Of a stretch of DNA of 51,789 nucleotides, positions 1 through 8,708 are shown in pieces. Every line of letters begins with the position of its first letter. The stretch's first letter is position 1. Below the pieces are notes generated by a model, which saw only the letters and a list, made by a program, of their open reading frames with translations, was not told the DNA's origin and did not search any database. This stretch comes from Caulobacter sp. Root1455 (lineage in GTDB: Bacteria; Pseudomonadota; Alphaproteobacteria; Caulobacterales; Caulobacteraceae): assembly GCF_001426905.1 (NCBI RefSeq), contig NZ_LMFQ01000009.1, positions 67,929 to 119,717 on the forward strand, given 5' to 3'. A program made the translations under genes and the position numbers.

Positions 1-91
1 CCAGATAGAGCGCCGTCATGTCCGCGTTGTCCGGATTGTCGAACCAGGCGCGCGAACGAAGGGCGCGGGGCGGAACGGCGGCAGAGCTCAT
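1..91 (-). CDS. IlvD/Edd-family sugar-acid dehydratase (probable L-arabonate dehydratase), N-terminal fragment
   Basis: Only the first 30 codons lie in the window; the gene runs off the left edge. The visible N-terminus ends in RSRAWFDNPDNADMTALYL, which resembles the start of Caulobacter xylonate dehydratase (XylD) and related pentonate dehydratases. These Fe-S enzymes convert a pentonate to its 2-keto-3-deoxy acid. The start ATG (89-91) has an AAGGA-type ribosome site just upstream on the minus strand. It is divergent from the GH27 gene and shares an upstream region with two TTGTCNGAC-type palindromes. Because every other pentose-oxidation gene here points to L-arabinose, L-arabonate is the most likely substrate. 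A xylonate or other IlvD dehydratase cannot be excluded from 30 residues. Confidence 0.7.
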   Translation of the reverse strand, partial: MSSAAVPPRALRSRAWFDNPDNADMTALYL

Positions 92-231
92 GATCGTCCT
101 TGATAGGCGGCCCCTGATGGACAAGGGGGGCCTTGGGTCGGCGGCGGCAGGAGGGCCCAGCGGGAGATGATGAGCATTGTCCGCCATCTAGGCGGAGCGA
201 TCGACATCCCGTTGGCTTCGCCCCTGTTTAT

Positions 232-242
232 TTGTCTGACTA
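232..242. promoter_or_regulatory. Predicted operator of the arabinose GntR regulator
   Basis: The sequence TTGTCTGACTA sits in the region shared by the divergent dehydratase and GH27 genes. It matches the palindromic consensus TTGTC-N-GAC[TA]A found at other promoters of this island. FadR/FCD-type GntR regulators typically bind short palindromes of this form, and such a regulator is encoded at 1888-2643. The assignment to that regulator is inference. Confidence 0.6.
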
Positions 243-343
243 TACCGCTCAAGAGGCGGCGTCAATGTGAGAGCCGCATCGCTCGACAAGCCCGGCAAGC
301 CGTGTTTTCCAATTGAACGCAAAAGAAAATCATTCGCCTTTAG

Positions 344-354
344 TTGTCGGACGA
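344..354. promoter_or_regulatory. Predicted second operator before the GH27 gene
   Basis: The sequence TTGTCGGACGA lies 22 bases before the GH27 start codon and about 100 bases from the site at 232. It matches nine of eleven positions of the perfect palindrome TTGTCAGACAA, counting the variable centre as a match. Its position close to the start codon would suit repression. Confidence 0.5.
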
Positions 355-375
355 TAGGTCGCGCGGGAGGCGCTG

Positions 376-1758
376 ATGGACTCGAAAAAGCCGCTCGGAA
401 CGGCGGAATTCCGCGCCCTTCGCCGGGGCGTTCTGGCCGCATGCGTCGCCGCGCCGTGGATTCCGGGCGCCGCCATGACCGCCGACGGGACGACCGATTC
501 CCTCGCCTTTCGCCGCCTGGCGCCGACCCCGCCGATGGGCTGGAACAGCTGGGACAGCTTCGCCACCACCCTGACCGAGGACCAGGCGATCGACAACGCC
601 AAGGTCATGGCCAAGGTGCTGCTGCCGCACGGCTACGACGTCTTCACGGTCGACATCCAGTGGTACGAGCCGGGCGCGACCGGCTTCGACTATCGCAAGG
701 ACGCTCATCTCGAGCTTGACCCCTGGGGCCGCCTGCTGCCGGCGATCAATCGCTTCCCGTCCTCGGCGGACGGCGCGGGGTTCAAGCCGCTGGGCGATCG
801 GCTGCACGCCCTGGGCCTGAAGTTCGGCATCCACCTGATGCGCGGCGTGCCCCGCCAGGCGGCCGACCGCAACCTGCCGGTGCTGGGGACGAACGTCCGC
901 TGCGGCGACATCGCCGACCGGGGCAGCCTCTGCCCCTGGAACCCCGACATGTACGGCGTCGACATGAAGCGGCCCGGCGCCCAGGCCTATTACGACAGCG
1001 TGTTCAAGCTGCTGGCCGCCTGGGGCGTCGACTACGTCAAGGTCGACGACATGAGCCGGCCCTATCACGACCACGCGCCCGAGATCGAAGCGGTGCGCAA
1101 GGCCATCGACGCCTGCGGCCGGCCGATGGTGCTGAGCCTGTCGCCCGGCGAGACGCCGCTGGACGCCGCCGACCACGTGCGGCGCAACGCCAATCTCTGG
1201 CGGATCAGCGACGACTTCTGGGACCAGTGGCCGCTGCTGCTGGAGCAGTTCGGACGGCTGGAGCGCTGGAACCCCCACCGCATCCCTGGCTGCTGGCCCG
1301 ACGCCGACATGCTGCCGCTCGGAGTTCTTGACCTGGGCAAGCGCACGACGCGGTTCACGCCCGACGAGCAGCGCACCATGATGACCCTGTGGGTGATCGC
1401 CCGCTCGCCGCTGATCATGGGCGGGGACCTGCGGAAGCTGGATCCGGCGACGACCGCCCTGCTGACCAATGACGAGGTGCTGGCGGTGAACCAGCACAGC
1501 ACGGGGAACAAGCCGGTGATCAATGCCGGCGGAAGCGTCGTCTGGGCGGCCGAGGTTCCGGGCTCGAAGGCGCGCTATGTGGCGCTGTTCAACACCGCCG
1601 ACCAGGAGATGGTGGTGGGCGCGGACCTTGGGAAGCTGGGACTGACGGGCCGCGCGGCGGTGCGGGACTTGTGGGCGCGCAAGGCCGACGGGACGGCCGA
1701 GAGGCGACTGGAAAGGACGCTGCCTGCGCACGGCGCGGGACTCTATCGGCTGGGATGA
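376..1758 (+). CDS. Secreted GH27 glycosidase (alpha-galactosidase / beta-L-arabinopyranosidase)
   Basis: This is a 460-residue glycoside hydrolase of family 27, a retaining (beta/alpha)8 clan-D enzyme. The family opening PPMGWNSWDSF is at about residues 52-62. The nucleophile motif YVKVDD puts the nucleophile near D224, and RISDD near 276-280 supplies the likely acid/base. The N-terminus has twin arginines (16-17) before a hydrophobic stretch ending near GAAMTADG, so export by the Tat or Sec route is likely. The start ATG follows GGGAGG by eight bases. Known GH27 activities include alpha-galactosidase and beta-L-arabinopyranosidase, which differ by the group at C6. Its place beside arabinose oxidation genes and two putative arabinose operators favours the second activity, but this is inference. 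The gene converges on the GntR regulator. Confidence 0.88.
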   Translation: MDSKKPLGTAEFRALRRGVLAACVAAPWIPGAAMTADGTTDSLAFRRLAPTPPMGWNSWDSFATTLTEDQAIDNAKVMAKVLLPHGYDVFTVDIQWYEPGATGFDYRKDAHLELDPWGRLLPAINRFPSSADGAGFKPLGDRLHALGLKFGIHLMRGVPRQAADRNLPVLGTNVRCGDIADRGSLCPWNPDMYGVDMKRPGAQAYYDSVFKLLAAWGVDYVKVDDMSRPYHDHAPEIEAVRKAIDACGRPMVLSLSPGETPLDAADHVRRNANLWRISDDFWDQWPLLLEQFGRLERWNPHRIPGCWPDADMLPLGVLDLGKRTTRFTPDEQRTMMTLWVIARSPLIMGGDLRKLDPATTALLTNDEVLAVNQHSTGNKPVINAGGSVVWAAEVPGSKARYVALFNTADQEMVVGADLGKLGLTGRAAVRDLWARKADGTAERRLERTLPAHGAGLYRLG

Positions 1759-1779
1759 TGCTTAGCTGCTGAACCGTCG

Positions 1780-1882
1780 TGCGTCGTTCGAGGCCCGCTA
1801 GCACGGGCGCCTCAGGATGAGGGACATCTTGCTGATTTCCTCATCCTGAGTGCGAGGCGCAGCCGAGCCTCGAAGGACGCAC
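1780..1882. repeat. Palindromic intergenic repeat, family A (copy 1)
   Basis: The gap between the convergent GH27 and regulator genes holds an inverted repeat. Its outer arms carry CGTTCGAGGC / GCCTCGAAGGACGCA and its inner arms carry CTCAGGATGAGG / CCTCATCCTGAG. A second copy is at 43380-43490. The long hairpin probably acts as a two-way transcription stop (inference). Confidence 0.8.
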
Positions 1883-1887
1883 CGCGT

Positions 1888-2643
1888 TCAGTCCCTCGGG
1901 TCGATCGCCGCGCGGGTGTCTTCCAGCGCCAAGCCCACCAGCCGTTCCATCGCCTGCCGCGCCTGATCCGGCCTTCCGGCGGCGATGGCGTCGAACACCT
2001 TCCAGTGGTCGGGCATGGGGTCGCGCGGCAGCTCGCGCTTGCGCTGCTTGAAGATCGTGGTCCAGCGCACGGCCGCGCCGATGCTGCTGCTGAGCGTGAA
2101 CAGCGGCGCGTTGGCGGTGGCCTCCAGCACGGTGTCGTGGAAGTCGCGGTCGGCGGCCTGGCCGGCCTCGGTGGCCAGGGTCTGGCTCTCCATCTGGATC
2201 AGCGCCTTGCGCATGCGCTCCAGCTGGCCGTCGTCGCGGCGTTCGGCGGCCAGGGCCGCGGCGGCCGGCTCGACGATCATCCGCAGTTCGTACAGGCCCT
2301 TGAGGAACTCCTCGCTGGGCTCGGATTCGAAGAACCAGGCCAGGACCTCGGGGTCCAGCAGGCTCCAGCGATTGCGCTCGGTGACCCGGGTGCCGGTCTT
2401 CGGCCGGCTCTCGACCAGCCCCTTGGCGGCCAGGATCCGGATGGCCTCGCGATAGGCGCTGCGCGAGACCTGCAGTTGCTCGCTGGAATCGATCTCGTTG
2501 TTGAGGATGTCGCCCGGCTGGTACTGGCCCGAGACGATGGCCACGCCCAGGTTGCGGGCGATCGATCCGTGAATCCGGCTGGTGGCCGCCAGGCTGTCCC
2601 GCGCGAAATCGCCGTCCCCGGCCTTGTCCTTCTTCTTCCGCAC
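1888..2643 (-). CDS. GntR-family (FadR/FCD) transcriptional regulator of the arabinose island
   Basis: The 251-residue protein has an N-terminal winged helix (about residues 25-90) and a C-terminal all-alpha FCD ligand domain (about 110-245) with metal-site-like residues in DRDFHD near 165-170. The start is taken as GTG at 2641-2643 because GGGAGG stands ten bases upstream and the length fits the family; a longer frame reaches 2913 but would add a non-conserved tail. It is divergent from the araD1-like operon, whose promoter holds a TTGTCTGACTA palindrome. FCD regulators usually repress and release DNA on binding an organic or sugar acid, so L-arabonate or 2-keto-3-deoxyarabonate is a plausible effector. 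The target set is inferred from eight matching sites across the island. Confidence 0.88.
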   Translation of the reverse strand: MRKKKDKAGDGDFARDSLAATSRIHGSIARNLGVAIVSGQYQPGDILNNEIDSSEQLQVSRSAYREAIRILAAKGLVESRPKTGTRVTERNRWSLLDPEVLAWFFESEPSEEFLKGLYELRMIVEPAAAALAAERRDDGQLERMRKALIQMESQTLATEAGQAADRDFHDTVLEATANAPLFTLSSSIGAAVRWTTIFKQRKRELPRDPMPDHWKVFDAIAAGRPDQARQAMERLVGLALEDTRAAIDPRD

Positions 2644-2971
2644 GCGCGCTTCGCCTCCCTGTCCAGTCGTGGACGAAAGCTCCGTCCGTCCGCCGATCTC
2701 GACGCCGCGCGACACTAGCGAGACAGTTTGTGCGCCGACAAGGGATTTCGCAGCGCCGGCGCCGAAGACGAAACGTCGATTTGCGCGCTGAAAAGTATGA
2801 TGATTGCCAAACGCCGACGCCGCGCGGGTTTGCGCCGGTTCTCGTGTTTCCACAGCGCCCGGCCGCGCCCGGACACCCGCTCGCGGCCCGTCGATCCGGG
2901 TTTGACACCGCACCGCAGTTCGCTATTTGTCTGACTAAATAGCCAAAATCCGCTGGGAGGTAGGGACGGCC
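2644..2971. other. Divergent promoter region of regulator and arabinose oxidation operon
   Basis: No gene is supported here. The region holds the start signals of the GntR regulator on the left and the oxidation operon on the right. Its recognisable element is the palindrome at 2927, 35 bases before the first operon gene. GGGAGG at 2956-2961 is the ribosome site of that gene. Confidence 0.6.
2927..2937. promoter_or_regulatory. Predicted operator of the arabinose oxidation operon
   Basis: TTGTCTGACTA is identical to the site at 232. Flanking bases CTATT and AAATAG extend the dyad outward, making this the best-embedded copy. It lies between the regulator gene and the operon it presumably controls, so it may also mediate autoregulation. 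Confidence 0.65.
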
Positions 2972-3979
2972 ATGGTGCTGCGCTTCGTGCAACTGAAGGA
3001 ACAGGGCGGGACGCGACTCCTCGCGGCGGTCAACGACGCGGGCCTGGCCCGCAGGGTCGAGGTGGCCGACACCCTGCTGGCCCTGGCCCAGGCGGCGCTG
3101 GCGGCCGGGGCCACCCTGGCCGAGGCCGCCCAGGCCCACCCGCTCGCCGCCGAGATCGACATCCCCGCCGCCCTGGCGCAGGGCCGGGTGCTGGCCCCGA
3201 TCGACCATCCCGATCCCGCCCACCTGATCCTGACCGGCACCGGCCTGACGCACCTGGGCTCGGCCGAGGGTCGCGACAAGATGCACAAGGCCGCGCAGGC
3301 GGGCGAGCAGCTCACCGACTCCATGCGGATGTTCCTGATGGGCGTCGAGGGCGGCAGGCCCGCCGCCGGCGCGGTCGGGGCCCAGCCGGAATGGTTCTAC
3401 AAGGGCGACGGCTCGCACGTGGTCGGTCACGGCGCGCCCCTGACCTCGCCCGCCTTCGCCCAGGACGGCGGCGAGGAGCCCGAGATCGCCGGCGTCTACA
3501 TCATCGGTCCGGACGGATCGCCCTACCGCCTGGGCTTCTGCCTGGCCAACGAGTTCTCGGACCACGTCATCGAGCGCGGCAACTATCTGTGGCTGGCCCA
3601 CTCCAAGCTGCGTCAGGCGGCCCTGGGCCCCGAGCTGCTGACCGGCGAGCTGCCGGCCGACGTGCGCGGCGCCAGCAAGATCCTGCGAGGCGGCCAGGTG
3701 GTCTGGGAAAAGCCCTTCCTGTCGGGCGAGGCCAACATGTCCCACACCATCGCCAACCTCGAGCACCACCACTTCAAGTACGACCTGTTCCGCAAGCCGG
3801 GCGACATCCACGTGCACTTCTTCGGCACGGCCACCCTGTCGTTCTCGGAAGGCTTCCAGACCCAGGTCGGCGACGTGTTCGAGATCGGCGCCGCGCCGTT
3901 CCTCTACCCCGTCAGCAATCCCTTGGCCCAGGCGCCAAAGGGAATTGGGGACAAGCCGGTGACGGTGCGCAGCCTATGA
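2972..3979 (+). CDS. araD1: FAH-family protein, probable 2-keto-3-deoxy-L-arabonate dehydratase (AraD1/GguC type)
   Basis: The 335-residue protein belongs to the fumarylacetoacetate-hydrolase fold, in the branch usually named AraD1 or GguC. The C-terminal half carries the family features, including GSPYRLGFCLANEFSDH near residues 172-188 and acidic metal ligands. Related FAH proteins dehydrate 2-keto-3-deoxy sugar acids, as XylX does in the Caulobacter xylose pathway. Here the product would be 2-oxoglutarate semialdehyde, which the third operon gene oxidises. It therefore replaces the unrelated DHDPS-family dehydratase of the Azospirillum pathway. The start ATG follows GGGAGG. Its stop overlaps the next start in an ATGA junction, so translation is likely coupled. 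An aldolase role is possible but fits the neighbours less well. Confidence 0.82.
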   Translation: MVLRFVQLKEQGGTRLLAAVNDAGLARRVEVADTLLALAQAALAAGATLAEAAQAHPLAAEIDIPAALAQGRVLAPIDHPDPAHLILTGTGLTHLGSAEGRDKMHKAAQAGEQLTDSMRMFLMGVEGGRPAAGAVGAQPEWFYKGDGSHVVGHGAPLTSPAFAQDGGEEPEIAGVYIIGPDGSPYRLGFCLANEFSDHVIERGNYLWLAHSKLRQAALGPELLTGELPADVRGASKILRGGQVVWEKPFLSGEANMSHTIANLEHHHFKYDLFRKPGDIHVHFFGTATLSFSEGFQTQVGDVFEIGAAPFLYPVSNPLAQAPKGIGDKPVTVRSL

Positions 3980-4917
3980 GCAAGATCCGCCTGGCTCTCG
4001 TCGGCCTGGGCAAGATCGCCCGCGACCAACACTTGCCCGCCATCGCCGCCGACGACCGCTTCGAGCTGGTCGCCATCGTCAGCCGCAACGCCGACCTCGA
4101 CGGCGTCGCCCACTTCACGACCCTGGCCGAACTCCTGGCCAGCGACGTGGCGGTCGACGCGGTGTCTCTGTGCACCCCGCCCCAGCCGCGCCACGCCCTG
4201 GCCCACCTGGCCCTGGCGGCCGGCAAGCACGTGATGCTGGAAAAGCCGCCCGGCGCGACGCTGAGCGAGGTCGAGGACCTGCGGCTGACCGCCGCCGAGC
4301 GCGGCCTGACCCTGCAGACCACCTGGCACTCGCGCTACGCCCAGGGCGTGGCGCCGGCGCGCGAATGGCTGGCCGACAAGGCCGTCAAGTCCGTGCGCAT
4401 CGACTGGCGCGAGGATGTCCGCGTCTGGCATCCGGGCCAGACCTGGATCTGGGAGGCCGGCGGCCTGGGCGTCTTCGACCCGGGCATCAACGCCCTGTCG
4501 ATCGCCACGGCCATCCTGCCCCGGCCGTTCTTCCTGACCGGCGCGGCGCTGCACGTGCCCGAGAACCGCCAGTCGCCGATCCAGGCCGAGCTGGATTTCG
4601 TCGACGCCGCCGGCGCGCCGATCCGCGCCGAGTTCGATTTCCTGCAGACCGGTCCGCAAAGCTGGGACATCGCTGTCGAGACCGAGGACGAAGATACCGG
4701 TAACAACGTGTTGAAGCTGTCGCACGGCGGCGCCAAGTTGTGGATCAACGACGTGCTGCTTCGCGAGGGGCCGGACGCCGAATATGCCGGCCTCTACGAC
4801 GCCTTCGCGCGCCTGGCGGCCGACAGAACCAGCGATGTCGACGTCAGCCCGCTGCGTCACGTCGCCGACGCCTTCCTGCTGGGCCGACGGATCGTCGCTC
4901 CGGCGTTCATCGAATAG
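3976..4917 (+). CDS. araA: L-arabinose (D-galactose) 1-dehydrogenase, Gfo/Idh/MocA family
   Basis: This 313-residue oxidoreductase has the Rossmann dinucleotide motif LVGLGKIARDQHLPA at residues 8-22 and the family EKPPGATL motif at about 89-96. Residues D168 and N172 (in FDPGINAL) match the catalytic pair known for Azospirillum L-arabinose 1-dehydrogenase. It should oxidise the L-arabinose pyranose to the lactone with NAD(P)+. Members of this group also accept D-galactose, which has the same stereochemistry at the relevant carbons. The start overlaps the stop of the upstream gene. The following gene begins 12 bases after its stop, so the three genes form one operon. The symbol follows the Azospirillum usage, not L-arabinose isomerase. 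Confidence 0.85.
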   Translation: MSKIRLALVGLGKIARDQHLPAIAADDRFELVAIVSRNADLDGVAHFTTLAELLASDVAVDAVSLCTPPQPRHALAHLALAAGKHVMLEKPPGATLSEVEDLRLTAAERGLTLQTTWHSRYAQGVAPAREWLADKAVKSVRIDWREDVRVWHPGQTWIWEAGGLGVFDPGINALSIATAILPRPFFLTGAALHVPENRQSPIQAELDFVDAAGAPIRAEFDFLQTGPQSWDIAVETEDEDTGNNVLKLSHGGAKLWINDVLLREGPDAEYAGLYDAFARLAADRTSDVDVSPLRHVADAFLLGRRIVAPAFIE

Positions 4918-4929
4918 AGAAAGACCGCC

Positions 4930-6456
4930 ATGGCCGAAGCCGCGCTACGGGCCCTAAACCCCGCCACCAACGAACACTTCGGCCCCAGCTTCCCGGAACC
5001 CAGCGCCGAGCAGATCGAAGCGACTTGCGCCGCCGCGGCCGCCGCCTTCGACACCTATCGCGAGACCGATCTGGAAACCCGCGCCGCCTTCCTCGAGGCG
5101 ATCGCCGCCGAGATCGAGGCCCTGGGCGACGAGCTGATCCAGACCGCCATGGCCGAGACCGGCCTGCCCCAGGCCCGCATCACCGGCGAGCGCGGCCGCA
5201 CCTGCGGTCAGCTTCGGCTGTTCGCCCAGGTCGTGCGGCGCGGGGACTGGATCGGCGCGCGGATCGATCCGGCCATGCCCGAGCGCACGCCCCTGCCCCG
5301 CGCCGACCTGCGCCAGCGCTTCATCCCGCTGGGCCCGGTGGCGGTGTTCGGAGCCAGCAACTTCCCCCTGGCCTTCTCGACGGCGGGCGGCGACACCGCC
5401 TCGGCCCTGGCGGCCGGCTGCCCAGTGATCGTCAAGGGTCACTCGGCCCACCCCAACACCGGCGCCATGGTCGGCGGCGCGATCACCAAGGCGGTCAAGG
5501 CCGCGGGCCTGCCCGCCGGGGTCTTCGCCATGCTGATCGGCCAACAGCGCACGCTGGGCGCCGGCCTGGTCGCCGATCCGCGCATCAAGGCCGTGGGCTT
5601 CACCGGCTCGCGGGCCGGCGGCACCGCCTTCATGCGGATCGCCGCCAGTCGGCCCGAGCCGATCCCGGTCTTCGCCGAGATGAGCAGCGTCAATCCGGTG
5701 CTGCTGCTGCCCGCCGCCCTGGCCGCCCGGGCCGAGGCGCTGGGCGCGGCCTTTGTCGGTTCGCTGACGATGGGCGCGGGCCAGTTCTGCACCAACCCCG
5801 GCCTGGTCTTCGCCCTGGCCGGACCCGACCTCGAGCGCTTCGAGGCCGCCGCCGTCGCCGCCCTGAGCGCCGCCCAGCCGCACGTCATGCTGACCCCGGG
5901 CATCTTCGGCGCCTACGAACAGGGCGTGGATCGTCTGGCCGGCCGCGCGGGCGTCGAACTGCTGGCGCGCGGCTGCGTCGGCGACGGCGTCAACCAGGCG
6001 GTCGGCGCGCTGTTCGCGGTCGACGCCGACACCTTCCTTCGCGACCCCGAACTGAGCCACGAGGTGTTCGGCTCGTCGTCGCTGATCGTGCGCTTCTCGG
6101 ACGTCGTCCAGGTGGCCGCCGTGCTGGAGGGGCTGGAGGGCCAGCTCACCGCCACCCTGCACATGGACCCGGCCGACGCCGAGGCCGCGCGCGCCCTGAT
6201 GCCGATCCTGGAGCGCAAGGCCGGCCGCATCCTGGCCAACGGCTGGCCGACCGGGGTCGAGGTCTCGCACGCCATGGTCCACGGCGGCCCGTTCCCGGCC
6301 ACCTCCGACCCGCGCGGCACCTCGGTGGGCACGCGGGCGATCGAGCGTTTCCTGCGGCCGGTCTGCTACCAGGACATCCCCGACGCCCTGCTACCGCCCG
6401 CGCTGAAGGCGGACAATCCGCTGGGCGTGCGGCGAGCCGTGGACGGCGTGCTTTAG
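4930..6456 (+). CDS. 2-oxoglutarate semialdehyde (2,5-dioxovalerate) dehydrogenase
   Basis: A 508-residue NAD(P)+-dependent aldehyde dehydrogenase of the ketoglutarate-semialdehyde group. The cofactor motif FTGSRAG is at about 224-230, the general-base glutamate is E250 in FAEMSS, and the catalytic cysteine is C287 in GAGQFCTNP. It completes the non-phosphorylative L-arabinose route by making 2-oxoglutarate for the TCA cycle. GAGAAAGACCGCC before the ATG supplies a ribosome site. It is followed by a strong intrinsic terminator at 6495. A close paralogue at 26305-27882 shares the same motifs but sits under a different regulator. Confidence 0.92.
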   Translation: MAEAALRALNPATNEHFGPSFPEPSAEQIEATCAAAAAAFDTYRETDLETRAAFLEAIAAEIEALGDELIQTAMAETGLPQARITGERGRTCGQLRLFAQVVRRGDWIGARIDPAMPERTPLPRADLRQRFIPLGPVAVFGASNFPLAFSTAGGDTASALAAGCPVIVKGHSAHPNTGAMVGGAITKAVKAAGLPAGVFAMLIGQQRTLGAGLVADPRIKAVGFTGSRAGGTAFMRIAASRPEPIPVFAEMSSVNPVLLLPAALAARAEALGAAFVGSLTMGAGQFCTNPGLVFALAGPDLERFEAAAVAALSAAQPHVMLTPGIFGAYEQGVDRLAGRAGVELLARGCVGDGVNQAVGALFAVDADTFLRDPELSHEVFGSSSLIVRFSDVVQVAAVLEGLEGQLTATLHMDPADAEAARALMPILERKAGRILANGWPTGVEVSHAMVHGGPFPATSDPRGTSVGTRAIERFLRPVCYQDIPDALLPPALKADNPLGVRRAVDGVL

Positions 6457-6478
6457 GCTTCCTCACCGCCCAGGCCTA

Positions 6479-6489
6479 TAGTCCGACAA
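6479..6489 (-). promoter_or_regulatory. Predicted operator between oxidation and transport operons
   Basis: On the minus strand this reads TTGTCGGACTA, the same sequence as the site before the aldose epimerase. It lies 22 bases after the dehydrogenase stop and before the terminator. A role as an upstream auxiliary site for the ABC operon is possible, but it may be fortuitous at this position. Confidence 0.4.
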
Positions 6490-6494
6490 TTACC

Positions 6495-6531
6495 AACGCC
6501 CTGCCGTGCATACCGCGCGGCAGGGCGTTTT
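6495..6531 (+). terminator. Intrinsic terminator of the arabinose oxidation operon
   Basis: Arms AACGCCCTGCCG (6495-6506) and CGGCAGGGCGTT (6518-6529) pair perfectly over 12 bp with an 11-base loop, and the 3' arm runs into a short T run. This is a canonical Rho-independent signal after the dehydrogenase gene. Confidence 0.85.
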
Positions 6532-6591
6532 GATTCCTCCAGCATCCCACTTTTCGCCTTGCGCCTCGGTGAAATCATCGTTATCCCGCTT

Positions 6592-6616
6592 TTGTCTGAG
6601 TAAATAACTCAGACAA
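6592..6616. promoter_or_regulatory. Double operator: inverted pair of TTGTCTGAGT before the ABC operon
   Basis: TTGTCTGAGT (6592-6601) and ACTCAGACAA (6607-6616) are perfect inverted copies separated by five A/T bases. Each arm contains the TTGTC half-site of the island consensus plus a degenerate second half. The arrangement could bind two regulator dimers. It lies 120 bases before the first ABC gene. Confidence 0.6.
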
Positions 6617-6735
6617 TAACCAGCCCCAATCAAAGGCGGGCGGAAACAAGAGCGCTCTGGCGCCGTGATTGGGAGGAGACGACGGCTTCACGCCACCCTT
6701 CCGTCACGCGCAGCGAGCCGATTGGGGAGTGGACC

Positions 6736-7826
<1,091 letters not shown>

Positions 7827-7830
<4 letters not shown>

Positions 7831-8708
7831 CCGCCGCCTCGCCCCGCAAGAGCAGCTGGGTCAACGGCCTGTTCGTCACACCGTACCTGGTCGTCTACCT
7901 GGCCCTGCTGCTCTACCCGCTGCTGGCCGGGGTGTGGCTGAGCCTGCACAAGGCCGACCTGTTCGGCGGCGAGGCGTTCGTCGGGCTCGAGAACTTCGGC
8001 CGGCTGCTGCGCGACACCGTCTTCCTGCAGGCGGTGCGCAACACCTTCTGGTTCGTGTTGCTGACCGTGCCGCCGCTGGCGATCATCGCCCTGGCCCTGG
8101 CCATCGCCCTGAACCGCCCGACCCGCGCGGCGGCCTTCTTCCGGGGCGTGTTCTTCAGCTCGTCGGTGCTGTCGGTGACCATCGTCACCCTGATCTGGCG
8201 GCTGGTGCTGATCCCCGACGGCGGACTGATCGCCAACATCCTGCACGCGGCCGGCAGGCCGCCGATCCCGCTGCTCAGCCATCCCGACCTGGTGCTGCCG
8301 GCCATCGCCCTGACCACGGTCTGGTGGTGCCTGGGCCTTCCGATGATGCTGTACCTGGCCGCCCTGCAGCAGGTTCCCGCCGAGCTCTACGAAGCCGCCG
8401 CCCTCGACAAGGCCGGCCCCTGGAAGGCCCTGACCCGCATCACCCTCCCCTCGATCCGGCGGACCGTGGTGCTGGTGGTGATCATCCAGTGCGTGCTGCA
8501 GTTCCAGCTGTTCGGCCAGGCCCAGCTCTTGACCCAGGGCGGCCCGAACGGCGCCTCGCGGCCGATCGTGCTGTTCATCTACGAGGTCGGGTTCCGGCGC
8601 TGGGACATCGGCTACGCGGCCGCCGCGTCCGAGATCCTGTTCGGCCTGATCCTGGTCGCCACGGTGCTGCAGTACGTGACGACGCGTGAGAAGGAGGCGG
8701 TCCGATGA
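7827..8708 (+). CDS. Sugar ABC transporter permease (MalF type)
   Basis: A 293-residue inner-membrane permease with about six hydrophobic helices, starting with one near residues 15-35. The cytoplasmic EAA loop that docks on the ATPase is visible as LYEAAALDKAGPWKALTRI near residues 189-207. The ATG (7827) overlaps the TGA of the ATPase gene, and the stop overlaps the next start, so translation is coupled. It should form a heterodimer with the next permease. Confidence 0.92.

Noticed and set aside
340..1731. Long minus-strand open frame antisense to GH27 (463 codons).
   Set aside because: High-GC coding DNA keeps antisense frames open. It has no ribosome site, its product is low-complexity with Arg/Gly/His runs, and the plus-strand GH27 motifs are intact.
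1888..2913. Longer 341-residue version of the GntR regulator.
   Set aside because: The extra 90 residues show no homology and cross the promoter region. GTG at 2643 has GGGAGG upstream and gives the family length.
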